Source: Halapricum desulfuricans (GTDB lineage: Archaea > Halobacteriota > Halobacteria > Halobacteriales > Haloarculaceae). From it: 64,000 nt of DNA. Below are positions 32,818 to 45,955 of this stretch, one piece after another (the first letter of the stretch is position 1; each line of letters starts with the position of its first letter). The notes under the pieces are model-generated. The model worked only from the letters and a program-made list of their open reading frames with translations. It had not been told where the DNA came from and ran no database searches. Position numbers and translations under genes: made by a program. Where the stretch lies: assembly GCF_017094505.1 (NCBI RefSeq), contig NZ_CP064787.1, positions 1,736,001 to 1,800,000 of the forward strand, given 5' to 3'.

Positions 32818-34086
32818 ATGCCCGAGCGTGCGCGTCTGCCCGGGGTCGATCGCCGTCCCGAGCAGGTAGTCTGTCACGTGGACATGGACTGTTTTTACGC
32901 CGCCTGCGAGCGGTTGCGCGAGCCCCAGCTACGGGGCGAGCCAGTCGTCGTCGGGATGGGATACGAGGACGGCGACGACCACGGGGCCGTCGCCACGGCG
33001 AGTTACGAGGCGCGCGCGTTCGGTGTCGAGAGCGCGATGGCGATCTCCGAGGCCCTGGAGCGACTCCCGCGCCGGGCGGAGACCGACGGCGACGCGGACG
33101 GACAGGACGCGAGCGAGCGCGACTCATCGGAGGAAACCGGCTACTACCGGCCCGTCGACATGGACTACTACGAGTCCGTCAGCGAGGACGTGCGGGCGAT
33201 CCTCCGGGACAGCGCGGACGTCGTCCGGGCGGTCAGCATCGACGAGGCCTATCTCGACGTGACTGACCGCACCGACTGGGACGGCGTCGAGGGGTTCGCT
33301 AGCGACCTGAAAGCCCGGATCGAATCAGCAGTCGGCGTCGTCGCGAGCGTCGGCGTCGCGCCGACGATGAGCGCCGCGAAGATCGCAAGCGACGCCGACA
33401 AACCGGACGGACTGGTCGTCGTCGAACCCGGGGCAGTTCGGGAGTTTCTCGCGCCGATGGACGTCGAGGCCGTCCACAACGTCGGCCCCGTCACCGCCCG
33501 CGAACTCCGCGAGACCGGCATCGAGACCGCGGGCGATCTGGCCGAGTCCGACCCCGACCGACTGGCAGATCGCTTCGGCGAACGCGGCCGGGAGATCTAC
33601 CGGTTCGCCCGCGGTGAGGACGCCCGCGAGGTCACGCCACGGGACGACCCGAAGAGCTTCTCGCGGGAGTCGGCATTTTCCGAGGCCGTCGCGGACACCG
33701 ATCCGGTCCGCGAGCGCGTGCGGACGCTCGCGACGGCAGTGGCGGGGCGTGCCCGCCGGGAGAGCGCGCTCTACCAGACGATCGGAATCAAGGTCGTGAC
33801 ACCGCCGTACGACGTGCACACGCGCGCCCGGTCGCTGTCCGGTCCCGTCGACGATCCCGAACTGGTCGAGGCGATCGCGACGGACCTGCTCGCGGAGTTC
33901 GAGGACGCTCGCGTCCGCAAGGTCGGCGTTCGCGTCTCGAAACTGTCCTTTACCGACCGCGAACAGGCCAGTCTCGACGGGTTCGACGACAGCGACGAGC
34001 GAGTCGGACAGAAGCGAGGCGATCGGTCCCACCACCCTCCGGACCACACGCGAGACGATTGCCAGCTGACCCTTTCGGACTTCTAA
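32818..34086 (+). CDS. dinB: DNA polymerase IV (Y-family)
   Basis: Protein of 422 residues. The palm starts VCHVDMDCFYAACERLREPQLRG, with the first catalytic Asp in DMD; the second acidic pair is in RAVSIDEAYLDVTDR. The finger motif has TASYEARAFGVESAM. Helix-hairpin-helix segments (NVGPVTARELRETGIETAGDLAE) and a little-finger domain follow, and the C-terminus CQLTLSDF resembles a PCNA-binding peptide. It performs translesion synthesis. An insert near residues 85-105 is acidic, as in haloarchaeal homologues. The gene ends overlap citrate synthase by 4 nt. Confidence 0.95.
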   Translation: MPERARLPGVDRRPEQVVCHVDMDCFYAACERLREPQLRGEPVVVGMGYEDGDDHGAVATASYEARAFGVESAMAISEALERLPRRAETDGDADGQDASERDSSEETGYYRPVDMDYYESVSEDVRAILRDSADVVRAVSIDEAYLDVTDRTDWDGVEGFASDLKARIESAVGVVASVGVAPTMSAAKIASDADKPDGLVVVEPGAVREFLAPMDVEAVHNVGPVTARELRETGIETAGDLAESDPDRLADRFGERGREIYRFARGEDAREVTPRDDPKSFSRESAFSEAVADTDPVRERVRTLATAVAGRARRESALYQTIGIKVVTPPYDVHTRARSLSGPVDDPELVEAIATDLLAEFEDARVRKVGVRVSKLSFTDREQASLDGFDDSDERVGQKRGDRSHHPPDHTRDDCQLTLSDF

Positions 34087-35204
34087 CGTTCCTCGATCGG
34101 CGTCCACGAGCGCCCGCCCTCTCCGACGTACCTCGATTCGGGGCGGATCAGGCGGTTGTCCTCGAGCTGTTCCAGCGCGTGGGCCATCCAGCCGCCGACC
34201 CGGGCGATGCCGAACGTCGCGGGGAACAGCTCCTGCGGGACACCGACGCCATGCAACAGTGCCGCCGTGTAGAACTCCACGTTGGTCTCCAGGTCGCGAT
34301 CGGGCTTGTACTCCGCCAGCAACTCGACGGCGACGTCCTCGAAGTCGGTGATCGTCTCGAAGAAATCGTCGTCGTCATCGTAGAACTGCTCGGCGGCGGC
34401 CTCGAGGACGGCCGCACGGGGGTCGCGCACCCGGTAGATCCGGTGGCCGAACCCCATCAGGCGCTCGTCGGCCTCGAGTTTCTCCCGAACGTACGCCTCG
34501 GGGTCGCTCGACTCGTGAACCTCCTTGAGCATGTCCAGCACGGGCCCGGGCGCGCCGCCGTGGAGCGGCCCCTTCAGCGCCCCGACCGCGGCCGTCGCCG
34601 CCGAAACCACGTCCGACTCTGTCGAGACGACCACGCGCGCCGTGAACGTCGAGGCGTTGAGGCCGTGATCGACGGCGGCGTTGAGATACGTCTCCAGCCC
34701 GCGAACCGCGCGCTCGTCCGGTCGCTCGCCGGTCAGCATGTAGAGGTAGTTCGCCGCGTGGCCGAGGTCGGAATCGGGTTCGATCGGCTCCTCGCCGACA
34801 CGGTATCGCCAGTAGGCCGCCACGATCGTCGGGAACGCGGCGACGACCCGCAGGGCGTCGGTCTCGGGATCGCCGTCCCCGGTGCCGAGGTTCGCCGCCG
34901 CGGCCCCCATCCGGAGCGCGTCCATCGCTGGTTTCCCCTCCTCGGCGGCCCGTCGCAACACCGCCAGCACCTCGTCGCCGATCGCCCTGCATTCGGCCAG
35001 ATCACCGCGGAACGCGGACAGCTCCTCGGCGTCCGGAAGCCGGCCGCGAAAGAGCAGGTACAGCGTCTCCTCGAAGGCGGCGTTGTCGGCCAGCTCCTCG
35101 ACGGGAAACCCCCCGATGATCAGTTCGCCGGCCTCGCCGTCCATCGTGCTCAGGCGCGTTTCTGCGACGGCAACGCCGTCGAGACCCGGGTTGACTCCAG
35201 TCAT
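34083..35204 (-). CDS. gltA: Citrate synthase
   Basis: Protein of 373 residues, the usual length of archaeal/Gram-positive-type citrate synthases. Catalytic His residues are in ALKGPLHGGAPG and MGFGHRIYRVRDPR, and the catalytic Asp/Glu region is in LETNVEFYTAALLHGVGVP. It condenses acetyl-CoA with oxaloacetate. A 2-methylcitrate synthase role cannot be excluded from sequence, because this family includes both activities. It lies convergent with dinB, and the gene for a small hypothetical protein precedes it on the same strand. Confidence 0.93.
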   Translation of the reverse strand: MTGVNPGLDGVAVAETRLSTMDGEAGELIIGGFPVEELADNAAFEETLYLLFRGRLPDAEELSAFRGDLAECRAIGDEVLAVLRRAAEEGKPAMDALRMGAAAANLGTGDGDPETDALRVVAAFPTIVAAYWRYRVGEEPIEPDSDLGHAANYLYMLTGERPDERAVRGLETYLNAAVDHGLNASTFTARVVVSTESDVVSAATAAVGALKGPLHGGAPGPVLDMLKEVHESSDPEAYVREKLEADERLMGFGHRIYRVRDPRAAVLEAAAEQFYDDDDDFFETITDFEDVAVELLAEYKPDRDLETNVEFYTAALLHGVGVPQELFPATFGIARVGGWMAHALEQLEDNRLIRPESRYVGEGGRSWTPIEER

Positions 35205-35287
35205 GCCCCGTCGTTTCAGGGCCGGCGATAAATGTGTCTCGGCTTCGAACCGGTCGCGCGGGCGAGATGGCTCCTGTCACGCCCCGC

Positions 35288-35638
35288 CTAGTCCAGCCCG
35301 TTCTCGAGGTTCTCAAGTAGTTTGCCGACGAACAGCCCCGTCCGCGGCGCGATCGCGTCGGGGTCGTCGGAGGGCGTCTCGGCCGGGTGGGCGGCCAGCG
35401 TCTCGACGAACCGCTCGCCGTGGGTCATCGTCTGGAGCATGTCCACGACGTCGACCGTCAGCCCCTCGTCCGAGGTGTCCATTCCGGGGTGGCGTCGCTT
35501 TTCGGCCTCGGTATACTGGATCGTCCAGGCCGGTCCGCCGACGACGTCCACGATGTCCTCGACCGGGCCGATCTCCAGTCGCTCCTCGTGGCCGACGTAG
35601 ACGGTCCCGTCCTCGACGAAGGTCTCGTAGCGCGTCAT
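35288..35638 (-). CDS. Conserved hypothetical haloarchaeal protein
   Basis: Protein of 116 residues that starts MTRYETFVEDGTVYVGHEERLEIG. It has a beta-rich N-terminal half (VDVVGGPAWTIQYTE) and a helical C-terminal half (DMLQTMTHGERFVETLAAHPAE), with no signal, membrane helix or cysteine. Codon usage is normal. It resembles haloarchaeal hypothetical proteins near citrate synthase, but I cannot give a function. It lies 83 nt upstream of gltA on the same strand. Confidence 0.75.
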   Translation of the reverse strand: MTRYETFVEDGTVYVGHEERLEIGPVEDIVDVVGGPAWTIQYTEAEKRRHPGMDTSDEGLTVDVVDMLQTMTHGERFVETLAAHPAETPSDDPDAIAPRTGLFVGKLLENLENGLD

Positions 35639-35736
35639 CTGTCGCCGGTCGCGTCGGGATCACGCGACAGTCGGTGTCGCGTGTCCCGGGCGACCGTTAC
35701 CTGTACTTCGTCGGCGACCGTGAAAGTAGTTGACCG

Positions 35737-36468
35737 TCACTCTTCGTTGCGGTGTTCGGCCAGCGCCTCCTCGATCGAGAGGTCGCCGACGGCGACGCGC
35801 CGGGCGAGTTTCTCGTCGATCGCGCGGTTGGTCTCGCTCGCCTCCCGCGAGCGGTCTTTGATCCGCTGGATCTCCCCGGCCGTGGGCTCGACGTCGCGCG
35901 AGTCGATCGGTTCGCCCTCCATGCGAGCGATGTTGACCGCCGCCAGCACGTCGCCCATCCCGCGTGCACCGGCCCCGAGATACGGGGTCGTCCCGGTCTC
36001 GTCGACCAGTTCGATCGGCGCGTCGATGTCGTCGATGACCCGCGCGCCGACCAGCCGCGCGCCGTCGCCGATCCGCACCAGCGGGTCGACCGCGTCCTCG
36101 AGTTCCCGGGCGACGACCCCGGCGGCCTCGGCGGCCGGCACCTGAAACGCCGCGACGACGACCTCGCCCGTGAGGACGGCGATCCCCGGCTTCTCGCCGG
36201 GATCGATACCGACGACCGTCCGCCCGTGACCGCCCCTGAGCCGCGCGAGCGCCTCCTCGACCGCACGGCGTGGCGTCTCCGGGTCGGCAGTCACGACCGG
36301 CACGTCCGGGTGCGTCTCGACGGACTCGCCGGGGCCGACAATCACCAGCGACGTACGATCAGGCAACTGCGCGTCGGGTTCGACCGTGGTGAACTCGACG
36401 CTGCGGTCGCGCAGCGCCGTGACGACCCCGTGATAGACCTCGAAGTCCGCCGTGGCGACGACGATCAT
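35737..36468 (-). CDS. RNase H/RuvC-fold-like protein, uncharacterised
   Basis: Protein of 243 residues. The N-terminal 80 residues look like a Rossmann-type module (MIVVATADFEVYHGVVTALRD, SLVIVGPGE). The central part has TVVGIDPGEKPGIAVLTGE, a first-strand motif with Asp-x-Gly as in RuvC/RNase H nucleases. A later acidic strand includes VRIGDGARLVGARVIDDID, then ARGMGDVLAAVNIARMEG. It may be a Holliday-junction or RNA nuclease of archaeal type, but catalytic residues cannot be confirmed by eye. It is divergent (118 bp) from a DUF429 gene, which also has a predicted RNase H fold. Confidence 0.65.
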   Translation of the reverse strand: MIVVATADFEVYHGVVTALRDRSVEFTTVEPDAQLPDRTSLVIVGPGESVETHPDVPVVTADPETPRRAVEEALARLRGGHGRTVVGIDPGEKPGIAVLTGEVVVAAFQVPAAEAAGVVARELEDAVDPLVRIGDGARLVGARVIDDIDAPIELVDETGTTPYLGAGARGMGDVLAAVNIARMEGEPIDSRDVEPTAGEIQRIKDRSREASETNRAIDEKLARRVAVGDLSIEEALAEHRNEE

Positions 36469-36586
36469 CCCGTCTCCAGTCACGACGTCTCGGCAGTAAA
36501 ACCCACCGACCGGTCTGATACCGACAGACAGTCCCCGACCGCAGTACAGGCCGGGATTTACTGTCCCGGGCAACGAACAATCGACC

Positions 36587-37327
36587 ATGGCCCGATACGT
36601 GGGCGTCGACTGGGCGTCGCGCGGCTGGTTGACCGTCGCCACCGACGGCGAGGAGTGGACGGCGCAGATGCACCCGTCGATGCACAGCGTCTGGTTCGCT
36701 CACCGCGATGCGACGGCGATTCTGATCGACGTCCCGATCGGACTCCCCGAGGCGGGACGCCGGGAATGCGACCGGCAGGCCAAGGAGTTCCTCGGGGAGC
36801 GATCGAGCAGCGTCTTCTGGACGCCGTGTCGGGCGGCCGTCGAGGCCCCGACCTACGAGCGAGCCAAGCAGGAAAACGAGGACTGCCGCGGGGACAGTCT
36901 CTCCAGTCAAGCGTGGGGACTGATTCCGCGCATCCGGGAGGTCGACCGGCTCCTCCGTGACGGGGTCGACGTCGAAGCGACGGTTCTTGAATCCCATCCG
37001 GAGGTCTGCTTCCGTGCACTGGGCGACGGCGAATCGCTCCCCTCGAAACACGACGCGGACGGCCTCGAAGCCCGGCGTGCAGTGCTCGAAGCCGCCGACG
37101 ACTCGATCGCCGGCGTCCACGAGGGCTTCGAGGAATCGCTGATCGAATCACAGCCCCAGTGGGCGCGGCGGGTCGGCGAGTCCAACCGGGACGACCTGCT
37201 CGACGCGATGGTACTGGCGCTGACGGCGAAACGCGGCGCCGGAGACTTCCGGACGCTGCCGGACGACCCGCCGCTCGACGCCGAGGGACTGCCGATGCAG
37301 ATCGTCTACGCTGCCGATGGTCAGTGA
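36587..37327 (+). CDS. DUF429 family protein (predicted RNase H-fold nuclease)
   Basis: Protein of 246 residues. It opens with MARYVGVDWASRGWLTVATDG, where the Asp is the first acidic residue of the RNase H-like core. It continues with AILIDVPIGLPEAGRRECDRQAKEF, ESHPEVCFRALGDG, SKHDADGLEARRAVLEA and NRDDLLDAMVLALTAKRG, the last Asp pair being typical. The COG2410/COG4328 groups of this family are described as predicted nucleases. The exact target is unknown. Its last 39 bp, including the stop codon, are tandemly repeated downstream. Confidence 0.85.
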   Translation: MARYVGVDWASRGWLTVATDGEEWTAQMHPSMHSVWFAHRDATAILIDVPIGLPEAGRRECDRQAKEFLGERSSSVFWTPCRAAVEAPTYERAKQENEDCRGDSLSSQAWGLIPRIREVDRLLRDGVDVEATVLESHPEVCFRALGDGESLPSKHDADGLEARRAVLEAADDSIAGVHEGFEESLIESQPQWARRVGESNRDDLLDAMVLALTAKRGAGDFRTLPDDPPLDAEGLPMQIVYAADGQ

Positions 37328-37387
37328 TTGCCGGTGCAGATCGTCTACGCTGCCGATGGTCAGTGATTGCCGGTGCAGATCGTCTAC
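37298..37387 (+). repeat. 39-bp tandem repeat at the 3' end of the DUF429 gene, 2.3 copies
   Basis: Copies start at 37298, 37337 and 37376 (each CAGATCGTCTAC...), spaced exactly 39 bp. The third stops after 12 bp. The first copy is the final coding part of the gene with its TGA. The period is a multiple of three, and copies 1 and 2 are almost identical, so the duplication is recent. It probably arose by slippage at the gene end. Confidence 0.9.
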
Positions 37388-37418
37388 AGGCGGAGCAGGC
37401 CGAGTGCCTCGGGGTCGT

Positions 37419-37463
37419 ACGGAAGACGCAGTCTTCCGTGATGACGAGAGACGAAGTCTCTCG
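37419..37463. repeat. Pair of perfect short hairpins
   Basis: ACGGAAGAC-GCA-GTCTTCCGT (37419-37439) has a 9-bp stem. CGAGAGAC-GAA-GTCTCTCG (37445-37463) has an 8-bp stem. They are 5 bp apart, both with 3-nt loops. Further on, 37470-37500 reads like haloarchaeal IS200/IS605 end sequence (CTCGAGGCAGTTCACGCC). This is probably an insertion-sequence end or a MITE-like remnant. No transposase is present. Confidence 0.5.
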
Positions 37464-37553
37464 AACCACTTGACCTCGAGGCAGTTCACGCCGACTGAAG
37501 TGCCGTCGATCGGTAGTGACCGCTGGCCCGTGCCGATGGCGTTCGTGCGTCTA

Positions 37554-38809
37554 TTACTCGTATCTGAGCGCGTCGATCGGGTCGGTCCGGGAGGCGCTCC
37601 AGGCGGGGTAGAGACCGGCAAGCACGCCGACGGCGATGCCGACGACGATCGCGATCACCGTCCATTGAACTGGGAGCACCCACGGGATTCCGATGTAGCC
37701 CGCGACGGCATAGCCGGCGAGTAGTCCCAGCGCGGTCCCGAGGATCGCGCCGAGCACGCCGAGGATGATCGCCTCGACGATGAACAGCCCCAGGATGTCT
37801 CGGCGCTGTGCGCCGACGGCCTTCATGATCCCGATCTCGCGGGTGCGTTCGGTGACCGAGACGAGCATGATGTTGGCGATACCGATCGACCCGACAAGCA
37901 GTGAGATCCCCGCGATCCCCACGATGAAGTTCTGCAGGAGGTTGAGGACGTCCTCCAACTGGCCGATCAGCTCGGTGCTGGTCTGGAGTTCGAACTCCAG
38001 GTCCTGATTCGTCGCGCGCTCGCCCGCGTCGGAATCAGGGCTCGTGAGATACTCTCTCGTGACGGTCTTGACCTGCTCGATGTCGGCGTCGCTTCTGGTC
38101 GGAGCTTCCGCGATCAGCGCGATGTAGCGCGGCTGCTCGCCAGCGTTGGCGATCAGCTGGAAGTCCGCGGGGATGTACAGCCGCGGCGACGGGCCAAACC
38201 CTTCGAACGCGCTCCGGCTGTCGGAGTCTTCGAGGATGCCGACGACGGTGACGTCGACCTGTAGCCCCTGGAATGCGCCGATCGTGAGCGTGTCGCCGAC
38301 GGAGACGTTCTGTTCGAACAGCCCGGCCATCGCCGGGTTGAGGACGGCCTCGATAGAGCCGTTTCGGATCGATGTCCCGCTCGAGAACCGCCGTCCCTCG
38401 GCGATCTCGTCGTCGTCGAGATAGCCGGCCCCGGTCGCGATAAAGCCGCCCTGTCTGGCGATCGTCTCGTCGCCGAAGGCGACTGACTGGCCCGGAACCT
38501 GCGTGTAGACGTAGGCGTCTTCCACCCCCGAGAGGTTCGCGACCGCGCTGGCGTCTTGCTGGGTGAACACCGGCTGTGCGCCGGCGAGCGGACCCTGACC
38601 GCTGTTCTCGGGCGGGGCCGCCCAGGTGTAGACGTTGCGCTGGTCGTCCGGACTGATGTCCCCGATGATCCCCGCTTCGAGGCCCGTCCCGAGCGTGACA
38701 AACGTGATCACGGCGGCGACGCCGATGATCACGCCGAGCGTCGTCAGCGTCGATCGCAACTTGTGACCGCGGATCGAGCGCCAGGAGATCCGCAGGCTCT
38801 CGAGGACGT

Positions 38810-38813
<4 letters not shown>
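37554..38813 (-). CDS. MacB/FtsX-type ABC transporter permease
   Basis: Protein of 419 residues. One membrane helix is at about 20-45 after [23 protein letters not shown] large external MacB_PCD domain follows (about 50-255), and then three C-terminal helices of an FtsX domain, the first containing [30 protein letters not shown]. These proteins are mechanotransmission transporters that export lipoproteins, peptides or drugs, or act on the cell surface. It overlaps the ATP-binding gene (ATGA) and forms a two-gene operon with it. Confidence 0.93.
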
Positions 38814-39520
<707 letters not shown>

Positions 39521-39630
39521 ACCCGACCTCCGTGCGCGACTCCCAAAAACACGTTGCACAATCCGACAGGTGCCTGCCGGCCGACGGTAGGTAGTCGACT
39601 GGAACGGTCACGTCTGACCGATATCCAATC

Positions 39631-39642
39631 TTTTTTATATAT
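39631..39642 (+). promoter_or_regulatory. TATA box of the first ABC-2 module
   Basis: TTTTTTATATAT lies centred about 26 nt before the ATG at 39663, the classical archaeal spacing for a leaderless transcript. Confidence 0.6.
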
Positions 39643-39662
39643 CGAAGGAGAGGTATCCGAGT

Positions 39663-40574
39663 ATGACCGCTATCGAACTGAGCGGCCTCACCAAGCGATT
39701 CGGTGAGTCCGTGACGGCCCTCCGCGGAGTGGATTTGCGGGTGGACGAGGGAGAGGTGTTCGGCTTTCTCGGCCCGAACGGCGCGGGGAAGTCAACGACG
39801 ATCAACATCCTGCTTGACTTCGTCCGGCCGACCTCGGGGACGGCCCGGGTACTCGGGATGGACGCACAGCGGGATTCACAGGAAGTGCGCCGCCGGACGG
39901 GCGTGCTTCCGGAAGGCTACAAGGTCTACGATCGGTTGACCGCACGTCATCACGTCGAGTTCGTCGTCGAGTCCAAGGAGACGAACGACGACCCCGGGGC
40001 GATCCTCGAACGGGTCGGACTGGAAGATGCGATCGACCGGAAAGCGGGCGGCTTCTCGAAGGGGATGAAACAGCGACTCACGCTCGGGATGGCGCTGGTC
40101 GGCGATCCCGACCTGCTGATTCTCGACGAACCCTCGACGGGACTGGACCCTTCGGGCGTGCAGGACGTTCGCCAGATCGTCAACGAGGAGGCCGACCGCG
40201 GGACGACGGTGTTTTTCTCCAGTCACATCCTTAGTCAGGTCGAGGCCGTCTGTGACCGCGTCGGTATCCTCCGGGAGGGGGAACTGGTCGCCGTCGACAC
40301 GATCGACGGCCTGCGCGAGGCCGCGGGGACACAGGCGACGCTGCAGGTGACAGCCGACGGGATTACCGACGACGCGATCGAGGCGGTTCGGTCGCTGTCG
40401 GGCGTCTCGAGCGTGAACGCGTCGGGCGGCACGCTCACCGCGTCTGTCGACGACGGCGCGAAGATGGAGGTCGTGACGACGCTCGAAGACCACGGCGCGA
40501 ACGTCTCGGACTTCGAGACGGAGGAAGCCTCGCTCGAGGAGCTGTTCATGTCCTACACGGGAGGCGAACGATGA
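39663..40574 (+). CDS. ABC transporter ATP-binding protein (ABC-2 module 1)
   Basis: Protein of 303 residues of the NatA/CcmA type. Walker A is GPNGAGKSTTINIL, signature FSKGMKQRLTLGMAL, Walker B LLILDEPSTGLDPSG and switch His in FFSSHIL. A C-terminal regulatory part of about 90 residues follows. It powers the permease encoded by the overlapping gene (ATGA). It is closely related to the ATPase at 41459 over its whole length, so the pair arose by duplication. The substrate is unknown. Confidence 0.93.
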   Translation: MTAIELSGLTKRFGESVTALRGVDLRVDEGEVFGFLGPNGAGKSTTINILLDFVRPTSGTARVLGMDAQRDSQEVRRRTGVLPEGYKVYDRLTARHHVEFVVESKETNDDPGAILERVGLEDAIDRKAGGFSKGMKQRLTLGMALVGDPDLLILDEPSTGLDPSGVQDVRQIVNEEADRGTTVFFSSHILSQVEAVCDRVGILREGELVAVDTIDGLREAAGTQATLQVTADGITDDAIEAVRSLSGVSSVNASGGTLTASVDDGAKMEVVTTLEDHGANVSDFETEEASLEELFMSYTGGER

Positions 40575-41422
40575 GCTGGGTCGCCGTCGCGCGCAAGGAC
40601 TTCCGGGACGCGATCCGATCGCGGATGTTCCTCGCACTGGCGGTCGTCTTCGGGCTGTTCGCCGTCGCTATCGGCGGCGCGTACGGGTATTTCGACGTGT
40701 TCCGGGACGCCGGCGCGACGAACCAGGGGCTGATTCTCGTGTCGTTCGTCGCGACGCCGGTGTCGCTTTTCGTGACGCTGACGGCCGTCATCATCGCCCA
40801 CAAGGCGGTCGTCGGCGAGCGGGCAAACGGGAGTCTCAAGATACTGCTCTCGCTCCCGCACACCCGACTCGACGTCATCGTCGGGAAGATCGTCGGTCGA
40901 TCGCTCGTCCTGGCGGTGCCGGCGCTCCTGTCGCTCGTCGTCGGCGTGGGCGTCGGCGCGGCGCTCATCGGAGACCTCGCGCCGCTTCCGCTTCTCGCGT
41001 TGCTCGGTGCAATGGTCGTCCTGATCGTGACGTACGTGAGTCTGATGGTCGGCCTGTCGTCGATGACCAGCTCGACGTCGCTGGCTACCGCCGGTGCTGT
41101 CGGCTACTTCGTCGTCTTCGAGCTCCTGTGGGGGACGATCGGACAGGTGGTCCTGCTCGTTCGCGACTACAACCCGCTCGATCCGCCGAACTGGTATTTC
41201 TTCTACCAGAACGTCCCCCCGGGAAGCGCGTTCAACATGGTTCTCGGCGAAGTCCTCTCTTCCCTTGCAGAAGCCGAGCAGACTGTGACTGAAGTAGCCG
41301 CGATCGGTCAGGGCTACGACGCCGCCTACGCGAGTCCCTGGGTCGCAGCGGTGATCCTCCTGCTGTGGCTCGTCGTTCCGGCCGCGATCGGATACTGGCG
41401 GTTCTCGAACGCCGATCTGTAG
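40571..41422 (+). CDS. ABC-2 type permease (module 1)
   Basis: Membrane protein of 283 residues with six helices, beginning SWVAVARKDFRDAIRSRMFLALAV as in NosY/ABC-2 permeases. A cytoplasmic loop contains HKAVVGERANGSLKILLSLPHTRLDVIVGK, the CLD-like coupling motif. The last helix ends in RFSNADL. It is coupled to the preceding ATPase gene and is the paralogue of the permease at 42364. Confidence 0.9.
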   Translation: MSWVAVARKDFRDAIRSRMFLALAVVFGLFAVAIGGAYGYFDVFRDAGATNQGLILVSFVATPVSLFVTLTAVIIAHKAVVGERANGSLKILLSLPHTRLDVIVGKIVGRSLVLAVPALLSLVVGVGVGAALIGDLAPLPLLALLGAMVVLIVTYVSLMVGLSSMTSSTSLATAGAVGYFVVFELLWGTIGQVVLLVRDYNPLDPPNWYFFYQNVPPGSAFNMVLGEVLSSLAEAEQTVTEVAAIGQGYDAAYASPWVAAVILLLWLVVPAAIGYWRFSNADL

Positions 41423-41424
41423 GG

Positions 41425-41434
41425 AAATTTATTT
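41425..41434 (+). promoter_or_regulatory. TATA-like box of ABC-2 module 2
   Basis: AATTTATTT lies about 28 nt before the ATG at 41459 in the 36-bp gap between the modules. This suggests that the second module has its own leaderless promoter. Confidence 0.5.
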
Positions 41435-41458
41435 CACATACCCGTCAGAATCGGGCGT

Positions 41459-42363
41459 ATGGCCGCGATCGAAACCAGGGGCGTCGGCAAGCGGTTCGGC
41501 GACGTCACAGCCCTCCAGAACCTCGACCTCACGGTCGAAGAAGGCGAAGTGTTCGGCTTTCTCGGCCCGAACGGTGCGGGAAAGTCCACGACGATCGACA
41601 TCCTGCTGAACCACGTCCGTCCCACGTCGGGGTCGGCGCGGGTGTTCGGCATGGACGCCCAGGAACAGTCAGTCGCCGTCCGCGAGCGAACGGGCGTGCT
41701 CCCGGAAGGCTACGGGACGCTCGGGCGGATGACCGGGCGCAAGCACGTCGAGTTCGCGCTCGAGGCCAAAGGCGTGGACGGCGACCCCGACGCCGTTCTC
41801 GAGCGGGTCGGGATCGCCGGGGCGAGCGACCGCCGGGCCGAAGCCTACTCGAAGGGAATGAAACAGCGGCTCATGCTCGCGGTCGCTTTGACCGGCGATC
41901 CCGACCTGTTGATTCTCGACGAGCCGACGACCGGCCTCGACCCCAACGGCGCACGGCGGATCAGACAGATCGTCCAGACCGAAGCCGACCGCGGGACGAC
42001 GGTGTTTTTCTCCAGTCACATCCTCGAACAGGTCGAGGCGGTCTGTGACCGGGTCGGCATCCTCAATCAGGGACAGCTGGTCGCCGTCGACACGATCGAC
42101 GGCCTGCGCGAGGCGACCGGCGCGACCGGCCAGCTCCGCGTGACGATGGCGTCGGTTCCCGACGGACTCGTCGAGACGGTCCGGGAACGGGACGGCGTCA
42201 CCAGCGTCACCGTCGAGCAGACGACGCTCGTCGTCGGCTGTGAGAACGCCGCCAAAAGCGCCGTCGTCAGTGACTGCCACGGGGCTGGGACCGTCGAGAA
42301 CGTCGAGACCAGCGAGCCCTCGCTTGAGGACCTGTTCGTCTCCTACACGGGGGGTGAGAGCTG

Positions 42364-42364
<1 letters not shown>
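41459..42364 (+). CDS. ABC transporter ATP-binding protein (ABC-2 module 2)
   Basis: Protein of 301 residues with Walker A GPNGAGKSTTIDIL, signature YSKGMKQRLMLAVAL, Walker B LLILDEPTTGLDPNG and FFSSHILEQVEAVCDRVG. Large stretches are identical to the ATPase at 39663 (VFGFLGPNGAGKSTT, RTGVLPEGY, LVAVDTIDGLREA). The C-terminal domain is the most divergent part and may distinguish partners. Its last base is shared with the start of the permease gene. Confidence 0.93.
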
Positions 42365-45726
<3,362 letters not shown>

Positions 45727-45955
45727 TAACGTTCAGTGCTTTCGTTGTCGCGTACGCTGCACACCCGCGGGGCGCGTACTCGACCGAGAAGAACACGCAC
45801 AGCGACTGGTGTCTCGCGGGAAGCCGAACAGCGAGGCGACGGGTTCATTAGGAACCCACAAGTAACGAACTTCCGCCACAGATGATTCGTACACGGACTC
45901 ATATCACGACTCGTATCGACCGACGACGGGACGATACCGACCGGAGGGCCGACGC

